A program made the translations under genes and the position numbers. Positions 8,074 through 16,379 of a stretch of DNA of 47,207 nucleotides are shown here, one piece after another. Numbering within the stretch: position 1 is the stretch's first letter; each line of letters starts with the position of its first letter. Source of the DNA: a bacterium (GTDB taxonomy: Bacteria > ARS69); assembly GCA_025774805.1 (NCBI GenBank), contig JALGZR010000011.1, positions 1 to 47,207 of the forward strand, written 5' to 3'. Below the pieces are notes generated by a model that saw only the letters and a list, made by a program, of their open reading frames with translations, was not told the DNA's origin and did not search any database.

Positions 8074-8952
8074 GTGCCTTCCGGGACCGGGCCGGCGGAT
8101 CGGGCCTTCCCGAGCGCGAGAGCGGCGATCGTCTACCTGCTGATTGCGGTCGCGGTGGGTGCCCCCCTGTACGTGGCGGGCGCGCTCGGTCTGCGCGCCC
8201 TCGGCCTCGTCCCCGACGGCGGCCCGGTCGTGCTGCCGTTCTTCCAGATCGCTCTGCTCCTCGTCACCGTGTGGCACCTCCGAGACCGTCGGTTCCCGTG
8301 GCGGGACGCGTTCCCCGTCCGTCGGCCCTCCCTCGCCGAGCTCGGTCACGGTCTCGCGACGGGATTCGCGGGGGTCCTCGTGGTGATCTTCGGGCTCGGC
8401 GGTCTCGCGAACCTCGTGCCGCCCGATTTCCCCTGGGGTCGGGGGCCGCCCGATCTGCCCTCGGCGGGTTTCCCCTACCTCGTTCTGATCCTGACCGGAG
8501 TCGGGGTCGCTCCCGTCGCCGAAGAGGTCTTCTTCCGGGGGCTCGTCCTCCGCGGGCTGGTCGCCCGACATGCCTCGGGCCGTGCGCTCCTGATTTCCGC
8601 GGTGATCTTCGGGCTCGCCCACATCGAGTCGCTCCACCGCGGACTCGCCGCAGCGGGCCTGGGCATGCTGCTCGGCTGGTGGTTCCTGCGGACCCGGAAT
8701 CTCGTCGTGCCAGTGATCCTCCACGCCGGGATCAACGCGTTCGTCACGATCGTTCTCGGGCGCGTGGTTTCCGAGGAGGCGTGGGCGGGCGGAGAGCTGG
8801 GTTCCGAAGGTGCCCTGCCCGCGCCGGTGGCCCTGCTCGGACTCGCGGGCGGCGTCGCGATGCTGGCCGCGACCCTCCGGCTGGCCACGAGAGCGCTTCC
8901 GGAGCCGCCGCCCTGGCCGGAGCCGCCGGGGACGGTGGGGGAGGGGGAGTAG
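8074..8952 (+). CDS. CPBP-family intramembrane metalloprotease
   Basis: 292 residues with about eight hydrophobic segments. The CPBP (CAAX protease and bacteriocin-processing, Abi) motifs are intact: EEVFFRGLVLRG (motif 1, EExxxR) near residues 150-161, FGLAHIES (motif 2, FxxxH) near 180 and HAGINAFV (motif 3, HxxxN) near 218. Members are membrane glutamate/metal proteases related to Rce1; substrates in this genome cannot be told. The GTG at 8074 lies 13 bases after yjbQ with a weak AGAGG, so it is probably the last gene of the dtd-maf-yjbQ unit. The N-terminal ~10 residues are uncertain. Confidence 0.85.
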   Translation: MPSGTGPADRAFPSARAAIVYLLIAVAVGAPLYVAGALGLRALGLVPDGGPVVLPFFQIALLLVTVWHLRDRRFPWRDAFPVRRPSLAELGHGLATGFAGVLVVIFGLGGLANLVPPDFPWGRGPPDLPSAGFPYLVLILTGVGVAPVAEEVFFRGLVLRGLVARHASGRALLISAVIFGLAHIESLHRGLAAAGLGMLLGWWFLRTRNLVVPVILHAGINAFVTIVLGRVVSEEAWAGGELGSEGALPAPVALLGLAGGVAMLAATLRLATRALPEPPPWPEPPGTVGEGE

Positions 8953-8989
8953 TCCCCCAGGTCTCTCCCTTGCCTCGGCCGGCAGGCAA
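8943..8989 (+). terminator. Candidate terminator hairpins after the CPBP gene
   Basis: Two inverted repeats in tandem: GGGGGA-GTAG-TCCCCC (8943-8958), whose loop holds the stop codon, and TTGCCT-N8-AGGCAA (8970-8989). There is no U-tract, so intrinsic termination is only a guess. The rest of the gap to 9113 shows nothing recognisable. Confidence 0.3.
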
Positions 8990-9113
8990 TGGAACAGTGG
9001 AGGGGCTCCGCGGTCCGTTTCCATGCCCCGGACCGGATGGTGCCTCGGGAATCGACGCGGGCTGCCTTGCCTCTGAGATCACGCATGGATTGATCGAGAA
9101 GGAGGAGTCCACC

Positions 9114-10292
9114 TTGACTGCCACACCCCGACATTCCCTGCTCCTGGTCCTCGTCTTCTCGCTGGGCGCGACCCCGGCCGCCGCGGGGGCGGAGGAGAAA
9201 AAAGAGGCGGTGTTCCCCTCGGGCTGGCCGTGGCGAGGGGTGGGGGTCAAGTATCCCGGTTTCGAAGAACTGGACCGGCTGGAGGAGCTTCACAGGACCG
9301 AGGGAATCCGGCACTTCTGTCTGGTGCCGAAACACCGTGCCTTGGCCCGGAAGAAGGGAATCACCCTGCAGGAGGCCTGGACCGAGAGCCTGGATTGGAT
9401 GGTGGCCGCCCTGGCCCGATGCAAGAGACTGGGCATTACCGCGTCCGTCCTGATGGACGGGTTCCCGGTGTACGAGAACTGGAGCTCCGCGAGACAAACC
9501 TCCGAATTCTGGGACACGCCCGCTTGCCAGGACGAGGCTCTCGAACGGATCGTGGAGCTTGTCGAGCGCCTGCCCACGGGGCCGGAGCTGGGCCACATCC
9601 AGTTCTTCTCGGAGCCCGTATACCGAAAGGAGGATCCTTCGGGCAAACGAAGGGTCCGGGTGTCCACGCCGGAGGTGTGGCCGGCCTTCTTCGAACGAAT
9701 TCGAAAGACGGTTAGGGAGCACGGAGATTTCTGGCTGGGATACAGTCCGGGTCCGGGTGGCCTGCGCCGAGGCTACAAGAAACAGGCGGTCTTCGATGAT
9801 CCGCGCATTGTCTACAACGCCCACATGTACAGCCCCGGCATCTACACGCACCAGGGTCTCGAGGGAAAAGAACACCCGATCGAGTATCCCGGGCGCCTCG
9901 AGAAGGGTCGGAGATTCTGGAACAAGAAAGCGCTGCGGGAGTCCTTACAGCCGCTGCGGGACTTCCAACTGAAATGCATCGAGTCCGGGCGACCGGTGCC
10001 GGTCATCATCAACAGTTTCAGCGCCATCCGGTGGGCGCCCGGCGGCGAGCAGTACCTGCTGGACCTGGCGGACATCTTCCAAGAGTACGGCTGGTCCTAT
10101 TCCTACTGGTGCCTGGGGGGGGCGCATGTATGGGACCCCGACTACGGCAATGTATTCGATGAGAAGACCCCGTGGCAGCGACAGTTCGTCGGCAAGACGT
10201 CGGTTCGGTGGAACACCCTGCGAACGATCCTGGCCCCGCGGGGAGAAGAGGAGAGGGAGAGCGGGGAGGGATCCGACCGACGAGATCCGTGA
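9114..10292 (+). CDS. Secreted glycoside hydrolase family 5-like protein, probable pseudo-enzyme
   Basis: 392 residues from a TTG start with an excellent AAGGAGGA seven bases upstream. The open frame continues upstream but overlaps the CPBP gene and lacks sense there. Residues 1-26 form a signal peptide (LLLVLVFSLGATPAAA). The body is a TIM-barrel cellulase-like protein: FFSEP carries the acid/base Glu (residue 167), YNAHMYSPGIYTHQG is the family's HxY region, and SFSAIRWAPGGEQYLLDL matches the strand-7 segment. In active relatives that segment reads GEFSAIRWAPG; here the Glu nucleophile is Ser301 (INSFSAIRWAPG). It may be inactive, a carbohydrate binder, or use another residue. Codon choice differs somewhat from the neighbours (more CTG and AAG), hinting at separate acquisition. 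Confidence 0.75.
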   Translation: MTATPRHSLLLVLVFSLGATPAAAGAEEKKEAVFPSGWPWRGVGVKYPGFEELDRLEELHRTEGIRHFCLVPKHRALARKKGITLQEAWTESLDWMVAALARCKRLGITASVLMDGFPVYENWSSARQTSEFWDTPACQDEALERIVELVERLPTGPELGHIQFFSEPVYRKEDPSGKRRVRVSTPEVWPAFFERIRKTVREHGDFWLGYSPGPGGLRRGYKKQAVFDDPRIVYNAHMYSPGIYTHQGLEGKEHPIEYPGRLEKGRRFWNKKALRESLQPLRDFQLKCIESGRPVPVIINSFSAIRWAPGGEQYLLDLADIFQEYGWSYSYWCLGGAHVWDPDYGNVFDEKTPWQRQFVGKTSVRWNTLRTILAPRGEEERESGEGSDRRDP

Positions 10293-10384
10293 TCGACGAA
10301 CCCCGGATTCCCCCGTCCGGTTCCCTCTCTCGCCGGGGGTGCGACGCCCGTCCCCCGGGGGCCTCCGACTTCCCCGGCCTGAGC

Positions 10385-11434
10385 TCAGTGGGCCGTGCCC
10401 TGCCAAGGGAGAGCGGTCGCCTCGTCCGCGTGCCGCTTGATCTGGGCGAGGGCCTGAATGTACTTGTCCTTCGGTTCCAGCCTCACCGCCCGCTCTACCG
10501 ACCTCGCCGCCGCATCGTACCGCCCGAGCGCGTCGTAGACGACACCGAGATTGTAGTGAGCCGAGGCGAGCGAAGGAGCGGCGACGGCAACCGAGCTGAG
10601 CGTCAACGCCGCTTCGTCCCAGAGCCCCGCCTGCGCGTACTTGATCGCCAAATCCGTCTCGACCAGATCGTTCTCCTCGAAGCGGACGGCGCGGACGACG
10701 TACTGGGGTTGGATCTGTCGGAGAAAGCGGCCGGTCACGCGAGAGGAGAGGTCGTCGAGGATCACGTCCTTCGTCGGCAGATGATGGGTCTCGTCCTCCC
10801 AGGCCTTCTCCGAAAAGTGGACGGTCTCCGTCTTGATGGCGACGATCTCGCCGGTGTTCACGTTCGCCATCCGGAACGTCACCCCCATCGTGCCCTCGCG
10901 AATCACGTGACCGCGATCGATGAGGACGGTCCGCATGATCTCCGTCTTGACCTCGTGGACCCTCCCGCTGCGGTCTTTCTCCTTCACCGTCTCGTACTCG
11001 CCGGTGCCGATCTTCGTCTCGAACTTGGAGATCCCCGTCTGGTCGTCGACGCTGAAGACGTCGACCGTCCCGAAGATGAGCGCGTCGACCCCGAGTAGCT
11101 TGAGCCGGTTGGCGGTCTCCGGATTCACGTGCTCCGAGTTTCCGAACTCACGCTCGTAGAGGATCTCCTCCAGCTTCTCGCGCTCGAACATGCGGAAGTG
11201 ACCGTTCTCTACGATTCCCTGGGTCAGCTTCGCCGTCACGAAGCGGCCGGTTTGGTCCAGGCCGTCGAAGTCGGCGACGGCCACCCGCTCGATGTCACCG
11301 ACGTCGATCTCGGCGGGTACGCGGGTCTGGAATCGGGCGACGGGGGAGCCGCATCCGGCCAAGAGAAGAACGGCGAGAAGGATCAACGTGCCGACCTTGC
11401 AGAGGTTCGCAGTCACGGAATTCGTCCTTTGCAT
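10385..11434 (-). CDS. CsgG-like lipoprotein with C-terminal TPR repeats
   Basis: 349 residues. The N-terminus LLAVLLLAGCGS is a lipoprotein signal with the lipidated Cys at about residue 28, so the protein is anchored to a membrane. Residues 45-130 (VAVADFDG, RFVTAKLTQGIVENGHFRMF, KLLGVDALIFGTV) follow the CsgG/TolB-N-like pattern seen in curli-secretion-type lipoproteins. Residues ~255-330 are tetratricopeptide-like (ASAHYNLGVVYDALGRYDAA). The ATG at 11434 has GAGGAT upstream. It is convergent with the GH5-like gene and divergent from mtnA. No curli subunit is nearby, so a secretion role is not supported. The family call is moderate. Confidence 0.7.
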   Translation of the reverse strand: MQRTNSVTANLCKVGTLILLAVLLLAGCGSPVARFQTRVPAEIDVGDIERVAVADFDGLDQTGRFVTAKLTQGIVENGHFRMFEREKLEEILYEREFGNSEHVNPETANRLKLLGVDALIFGTVDVFSVDDQTGISKFETKIGTGEYETVKEKDRSGRVHEVKTEIMRTVLIDRGHVIREGTMGVTFRMANVNTGEIVAIKTETVHFSEKAWEDETHHLPTKDVILDDLSSRVTGRFLRQIQPQYVVRAVRFEENDLVETDLAIKYAQAGLWDEAALTLSSVAVAAPSLASAHYNLGVVYDALGRYDAAARSVERAVRLEPKDKYIQALAQIKRHADEATALPWQGTAH

Positions 11435-11748
11435 GGGATCATCCTCGAGGCGCCTTCCGGACGGGCGCCTTTCTCACCATGGAGGGCAACGCACCCGGCC
11501 GGGCCGGGCGCACTTTCCCTGGAGATCGGAATCCACCGGGCCCCACTCAAGCGCGCAGGATGCCGGCGGAGTCGCCCCCGCTCCGAGTTTCCGGCAGGAG
11601 CCGACCGCCCGGGCCGATCGGGGAACACCTCCCCGGACGCCTCGCGGCTTCTCCGCCTTCCCGATCCCCGCTAGGATGGAGCCCCGGCCCGCCGGGACGT
11701 TCGGTGGGCACCCCGCCATCGGGCTCCGGAAACCGTGCAGGAGGGAGC
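11435..11748. other. Divergent intergenic region between the CsgG-like gene and mtnA
   Basis: 314 bases with no credible gene. It holds a 7-bp hairpin, AGGCGCC (11448-11454) with GGCGCCT (11464-11470), in the leader of the - strand gene. GCTAGGAT near 11670 might be a -10 box for mtnA, but no -35 box is visible. Nothing else stands out. Confidence 0.4.
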
Positions 11749-12789
11749 ATGGATTTCTTCACCGTGAAGTGGGACGACGGCGTGGTCGTCCTTCTCGATC
11801 AGACGAGACTTCCCGCCGAGGAGGTCTATCTGTCCTGCGAGAGCGTCGATGACGTCGTCGCCGCGATCCGCCGGCTCTCCGTTCGCGGTGCCCCCGCGAT
11901 CGGCGTGGCGGGAGCCTACGGTGCCGCGCTCGCCGCCCACCTCTCCGAGACGACCGATCCCGCCGCGTTTCGCGCGGAGATCGAGCCGGAGCTGACGAAG
12001 CTGCGCGAGGCGAGGCCGACCGCGGTCAACCTGGCGTGGGCCGTCGATCACGTCCGGCGCGTCCTCGATTCGGTGGCCGACCGGCCGGTGCCTACCCAGC
12101 GGGAAGCCGTGCTCGCGGAGGCCCGGCGCATTCACGAGGAGGACGCCGAGGCGTGTCGCGCCCTGGGTCGCCACGGGGCGGAGCTGCTCCCGGACGCCGG
12201 GACGGTGCTCACCCACTGCAACGCCGGCGCTCTGGCGACCGGGGGCCGGGGAACGGCGCTCGCGGTGATCTACGCCGCCGTCGAGGCGGGGAAGCGGATC
12301 CACGTCTTCGCCGACGAGACCCGGCCGCTCCTGCAGGGCGCGCGCCTGACCGCCTGGGAGTGCGGCCGGATGGGCGTCCCGGTCACCGTTCTGTGCGACA
12401 ACGCCGCGGGCTCGCTGCTCGCTCGCGGAGAGGTCGACTGCATCGTCGTGGGGTCCGATCGCATCGCGGCCAACGGCGACGTCGCGAACAAGATCGGCAC
12501 CTACCCGCTCGCCGTCCTTGCCCGTGAGCACGGCGTTCCGTTCTACGTGGCCGCGCCGACCTCCACCATCGATCTCGCGACCCTCACCGGCGCCGGCATC
12601 CCCATCGAGGAGCGGGCGGCGGACGAGGTGACCACGCCGCGCGGACTGCGCATCACCCCCGAGGGAGTCCCCGCCCTCAACCCTGCCTTCGACGTCACAC
12701 CGAACGCCCTCGTCGCGGCAATCGTCACGGAGAGGGGGGTCGCGCGCGCGCCCTACGAGGAGAGCCTGCGACGCCTGCTGGAAGATTAG
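11749..12789 (+). CDS. mtnA: S-methyl-5-thioribose-1-phosphate isomerase
   Basis: Converts methylthioribose-1-P to methylthioribulose-1-P in the methionine salvage pathway; cytoplasmic, eIF2B-like fold. 346 residues. Motifs: VRGAPAIGVAGAYGAA, THCNAGALATGGRGTA with the catalytic Cys, ADETRPLLQGARLTAWE, and GSDRIAANGDVANKIGTYP with the catalytic Asp. The ATG at 11749 is chosen because AGGAGG lies at 11739-11744 and the MDFFTVKW start fits the family; the longer in-frame extension is rejected. No other methionine-salvage genes are nearby. The TAG stop falls inside the left arm of repeat copy 3. Confidence 0.93.
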   Translation: MDFFTVKWDDGVVVLLDQTRLPAEEVYLSCESVDDVVAAIRRLSVRGAPAIGVAGAYGAALAAHLSETTDPAAFRAEIEPELTKLREARPTAVNLAWAVDHVRRVLDSVADRPVPTQREAVLAEARRIHEEDAEACRALGRHGAELLPDAGTVLTHCNAGALATGGRGTALAVIYAAVEAGKRIHVFADETRPLLQGARLTAWECGRMGVPVTVLCDNAAGSLLARGEVDCIVVGSDRIAANGDVANKIGTYPLAVLAREHGVPFYVAAPTSTIDLATLTGAGIPIEERAADEVTTPRGLRITPEGVPALNPAFDVTPNALVAAIVTERGVARAPYEESLRRLLED

Positions 12790-12850
12790 CTCACACCTCT
12801 CACCCGGTCTGCCGTCGCCGCAGCGGAGGCTCGTGAGAAGTGAAGGCTAG
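12786..12850. repeat. Dispersed palindromic repeat, copy 3, between convergent genes
   Basis: Left arm from 12786 (TTAGCTCACACCTCTCACCC) and right arm 12831-12850 (ending GTGAGAAGTGAAGGCTAG) are inverted copies around a ~25-base loop. TTAG gives the mtnA stop and the terminal CTAG gives the stop of the convergent sulfatase gene, so both genes end inside the repeat. It is well placed to act as a bidirectional terminator. Confidence 0.85.
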
Positions 12851-14301
12851 TCCACATATCCCAGGGCCCGCATCTCCTCGAGGGTCTGCTCGTCGGGAAG
12901 AGCGGTGACCGTGTCCCCGTCCGCGGCGGGCAAGAAGAACTCACCTCGCCTTCGTTGGTCCTCCATGAGGGTCTCGAGCTCTTTCGACAGCCGCTGGACC
13001 AGCTCAGGATGAGCTTCGTGCCGGTCCTCCAGCTCGAACGGGTCCGCCGCGAGATCGAACAGTCGAACCCGCCCCTCGTCATCCGTGATCACCTTCCATC
13101 GACCCGAGATCAGCGTCCGCCGTCCCGGATCGAGCGGGGACATCCCGAAGACCGGAGTCTCTACGAAGCTCGGATCCAGGACGTCCTGGCCGCGCGCCTG
13201 TCGCCAGAATTCCTCGGGCTCGAGCTGAGGTAGAAACCGCAGGGCCGTGGGAACGATGTCGATGATCGAGAGCGTCCGATCGACTCGGCGCGGCGTCTCT
13301 CCCGGTGCCCGAAGGAGCAGCGCGAGGCGCAGCTGCTCGTCCCATACGTCCCCGTGAGTCGCGGCGTCGTGTTGGCCCAGCCCCTGCCCGTGATCCGAAG
13401 CCACGACGAGAACGGTCCTGTTCCAGTCGTTCCGGGCCTCCAACGTGTCGAGAAGCCGGCCGAACGAGTCGTCGAACATCCGTACGGCTCCGTCATAGAG
13501 GTTTACCAAGTCCCGCGGCTTGAGCCTTCGGCCTTGATGCGGCTCCACGGTCCCGGGGAACCGCCGCGTCTCCAGGTACCGCTGGAGAGCCTCGTCGTCC
13601 CCGTACATCTTGTTGTACGGAGGAGGAGGGTGTTCGGGCCCGTACGGGCCGTGCGGATCGAAGTAGTGAATCCACAGAAGGAACGGGGATTTGGCCTCGT
13701 CGAGCCAGGCCAGCACTTCCCGTGTGGTCTCCGGCGCCGACCGGCGGACTCCCTTGTTCTGGTTCCATTCCTGGAACCCGGCCGAGAGTCCGGTAATGCG
13801 CTTCACGGGGGTCGCGCTCACAAATCCGCTGGTCCGATACCCGAGCTCGGAGAGATGACTTGCTATGGTCGACAATCGGTCGCTGCCGCGAAAGGCCATC
13901 GCACGCATTTCCTTGACGGTACTTCGATTGACGAAGTTGTCCGCGATGCCGTGCTCCAGGGGATAGACGGACGTCATCAGAGAGAGGTGGCTCGGGGTCG
14001 TCCGGGACACGGGTGCGAAGCAGGCGTCGAAGACGATGCTCTGCCGGGCGAGGCGATCGAGGTTCGGCGAGGTGTCGCGGAAGTAGCCGTAGCATCCGAG
14101 ATGATCGGCCCGTAACGTGTCGACCGTGACCAGCACGAGATTGCGCGGGCCGGAATCGGACGAACTGAAGGGCGAACAGGATAGACCTGCCGCCAGTGCA
14201 ATCGAAGCGAGCGCCTTTGCGATGGATCCGGGGAATCGGCCCATGCCGGCCAGGGGCCGGACCCGCGTCGGGCCGGGATCGGTCGCCTTATCGGGGCACA
14301 T
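12847..14301 (-). CDS. Sulfatase-fold (alkaline phosphatase superfamily) lipoprotein
   Basis: 484 residues. LAAGLSCSPF near residues 37-45 looks like a lipobox (Cys42), so it is likely exported and lipidated. Met20 (14244) is an alternative start; neither start has a well-placed ribosome-binding site. Metal-site motifs: VTVDTLRADHLGCYGY (59-74), TTPSHLSLMTS (101-111) and ASDHGQGLGQHD. The C-terminus ALGYVD is typical of the group. The position of the formylglycine Cys/Ser in the CxPSR signature is Thr101, so it may not be a classical sulfatase; phosphatase or phosphotransferase activity is possible. It starts three bases after the PHP gene stop, so the two are one operon. Confidence 0.85.
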   Translation of the reverse strand: MCPDKATDPGPTRVRPLAGMGRFPGSIAKALASIALAAGLSCSPFSSSDSGPRNLVLVTVDTLRADHLGCYGYFRDTSPNLDRLARQSIVFDACFAPVSRTTPSHLSLMTSVYPLEHGIADNFVNRSTVKEMRAMAFRGSDRLSTIASHLSELGYRTSGFVSATPVKRITGLSAGFQEWNQNKGVRRSAPETTREVLAWLDEAKSPFLLWIHYFDPHGPYGPEHPPPPYNKMYGDDEALQRYLETRRFPGTVEPHQGRRLKPRDLVNLYDGAVRMFDDSFGRLLDTLEARNDWNRTVLVVASDHGQGLGQHDAATHGDVWDEQLRLALLLRAPGETPRRVDRTLSIIDIVPTALRFLPQLEPEEFWRQARGQDVLDPSFVETPVFGMSPLDPGRRTLISGRWKVITDDEGRVRLFDLAADPFELEDRHEAHPELVQRLSKELETLMEDQRRRGEFFLPAADGDTVTALPDEQTLEEMRALGYVD

Positions 14302-14304
14302 TCC

Positions 14305-16248
14305 TCAGTGTTCCGAATCGAAGTACGCGGGACTCGACCAGGCCATCTCGGAGTCCTCCTGGGTGACACGGAGGTATGCGCCCCGGATGTCGTCGGCCCG
14401 AGGCCCGTGGGCGTTCGCCGCATCCGGCTCCCAGTGGACCAGGGCGATCCTCCGGTCCTCCCCCGGTTCGAACTCGGCGACCGTCGCAAACGGCGGATCG
14501 CCGCTCTTGGGAATGCCGACCAACTCGACACTTCGGAGCGTGTCCGTTCCGATCACGCGTCCGCGCACTCCCGTCCCGCCCGTCTCCCCGTCGAACGATT
14601 CGAGCTCGATACGAACCCTCGGTCCGGTCGTGCCGTACGTCCTTCCCTCGGCGAGCGCATCGAAGAGGGAGGCCCGATCGAGGGAGGACACCCAGACGGC
14701 GCAGATCCCGGGACCGGCGGGGTACTCGTCGGTCAGCACGTTCTTGAGGCGGATCGGGGTTCCCGGAAGCGCGTAGTGATTGTCGGTCGACGCGATGATC
14801 GCGAACTCGCGGCCGAGTGACAGGCCCTCTTGCAGCGAGCCCCGACGGGGTCGGGGGTCTTCCGGGTCCTCCCGGGCCGTGAACGACATCAGGGGCCCGA
14901 TCGGCACCTCGGAGCTTCCCTTGTTGCTGAAGATCTCGACCACCGTTTGGAAGCGTGGGTCGTGGTGCTCCCACTGCATGCGGGGTTGCCCCGTGACCCC
15001 GGGGTGATGAGGGATCGTGAGCGCGCGGCCCGGCGGAAGCGCCGCCCAGAGGTCCTCCGGCGTCCGGTAATCCGGCACGGGGAGATAGGGTCCCTCGAGG
15101 TCGCGATAGTAGACATTGTGATGTCCAAGGTTATTCGTCCACTCCCACCCGAGAAGCACGGCGAAGCGCCCGGGGTCTTCGTACTCATCCGCGAGCATCC
15201 GCGTCTCCTCCCAAGACCGCTCGGTCATGCATCCGTACAGGTAGTTGACGTCGTGGTCCGTCTTCGCGGTGAAGTCGAGGCCGACCACGTTGCGCGCGTA
15301 CCGGAAGCCCTCATGCGGGGATCGCGACCCGTCGGAGTGGTTCGAGTGCCAGTGCAGATCTCCCCATCGCAGGAGCGATGTCACCTCATCGCCGACGACC
15401 ACGGGCAGGTCCCAACCGGGATTCAATCCGGCGGCGCGGGCCGACACCCACCAGACGCCCTCTTCCGGCAGAGACGTCCCGAAGAACCCGACCGCGTCGT
15501 CGAGGTTAGATGAGACCACCGGAATCGCGCCCGACTCGCTCCCCGACTCGTGAACCGCACGGCCCTCGATGCCCTCCGGAAGGAGGCTGGGGAAGCCGAA
15601 CGAGTCGAGAGCCGCCACGCGGAAGGCGACAAATTCGTGTGGAGAGGACTGCGATGGGCCGGAGAGATGGAGACGGTCGGGGGGAGCACGGCTTACGGAC
15701 AACGGTGGGCTGGACCAGGGGACCTCCTCCCCCCGGCCACCCGTCGCCGGTCGCCAGAACATTCGAAACGGGACGACTTCCTCGGGGAACCGTTGAGAAC
15801 GCCCCTCGTATCGAAGCCCGATTTTCTGCCCCGCCGGCAGCTCCGTTTCCAGCACCACGATCACGGAAGGCGGCAGGTGTTTCTGAGGTCGCGGCCCACC
15901 ACCCCGACACAAGACTGCCTGAGGGTAATCCATGACGAAGACCCGGGCCGGCCCGCTCATCAGGGAGATCCTTCCCGGACCCTCCCCCTCCATGTGCGCT
16001 TCGCTCCATCTCATCGCCGGCTTGGGGGCACAGAGGGGGAAACGCAGTTCCAGCGTGTCGCCCGCGGCAAGGCCCGAACGGAGCGCGGTCATCTCGATCC
16101 GAAGAGTGGTGTACCGTCCGGCCACGACCGGCTCCGGGCTCGTGAGAGTGGCCACGCAGGGAGGGCCGGCCTCGGCCCCGCCGGAGAGCAGCCCCAAGAG
16201 GAGTGTGATCGGTCCCACCCAAGACCTTCGGACTGCCGGCGGACTCAT
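14305..16248 (-). CDS. Secreted PHP-domain metal-dependent hydrolase (DUF3604-like)
   Basis: 647 residues with a signal peptide (PITLLLGLLSGGAEA). Residues ~25-290 are beta-rich domains of unknown kind. From ~295 comes a PHP domain: WGDLHWHSNHSDG (HxH at 299/301), TAKTDHD (330-333), LGWEW, IPHHPG and ASTDNHYALPG, supplying the His/Asp/Glu metal ligands. The last ~110 residues are another beta domain. The ATG at 16248 is preceded by GGAGG six bases away; longer starts lack this. PHP proteins of this kind accompany sulfatases in many environmental bacteria, but the substrate is unknown. It is followed directly by the sulfatase-fold gene; 131 bases lie between it and the glycosyltransferase gene upstream. 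Confidence 0.82.
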   Translation of the reverse strand: MSPPAVRRSWVGPITLLLGLLSGGAEAGPPCVATLTSPEPVVAGRYTTLRIEMTALRSGLAAGDTLELRFPLCAPKPAMRWSEAHMEGEGPGRISLMSGPARVFVMDYPQAVLCRGGGPRPQKHLPPSVIVVLETELPAGQKIGLRYEGRSQRFPEEVVPFRMFWRPATGGRGEEVPWSSPPLSVSRAPPDRLHLSGPSQSSPHEFVAFRVAALDSFGFPSLLPEGIEGRAVHESGSESGAIPVVSSNLDDAVGFFGTSLPEEGVWWVSARAAGLNPGWDLPVVVGDEVTSLLRWGDLHWHSNHSDGSRSPHEGFRYARNVVGLDFTAKTDHDVNYLYGCMTERSWEETRMLADEYEDPGRFAVLLGWEWTNNLGHHNVYYRDLEGPYLPVPDYRTPEDLWAALPPGRALTIPHHPGVTGQPRMQWEHHDPRFQTVVEIFSNKGSSEVPIGPLMSFTAREDPEDPRPRRGSLQEGLSLGREFAIIASTDNHYALPGTPIRLKNVLTDEYPAGPGICAVWVSSLDRASLFDALAEGRTYGTTGPRVRIELESFDGETGGTGVRGRVIGTDTLRSVELVGIPKSGDPPFATVAEFEPGEDRRIALVHWEPDAANAHGPRADDIRGAYLRVTQEDSEMAWSSPAYFDSEH

Positions 16249-16379
16249 GTTTGCCTCCGCGTACCGGAACGGCCGATCCCCTGGACTCCAGGGTGTCACC
16301 AGATTACCACGGCTCGGGTTCCGACCGAGATCGGACCTCCGCTCCCGGACGAGACCCGTCGTTCTCGAGATCATCCCTC

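Noticed and set aside
8271-9113. Upstream extension of the GH5-like reading frame
   Set aside because: It overlaps the CPBP protease gene in another frame and is Arg/Pro-rich; the TTG at 9114 has a strong ribosome-binding site followed by a signal peptide.
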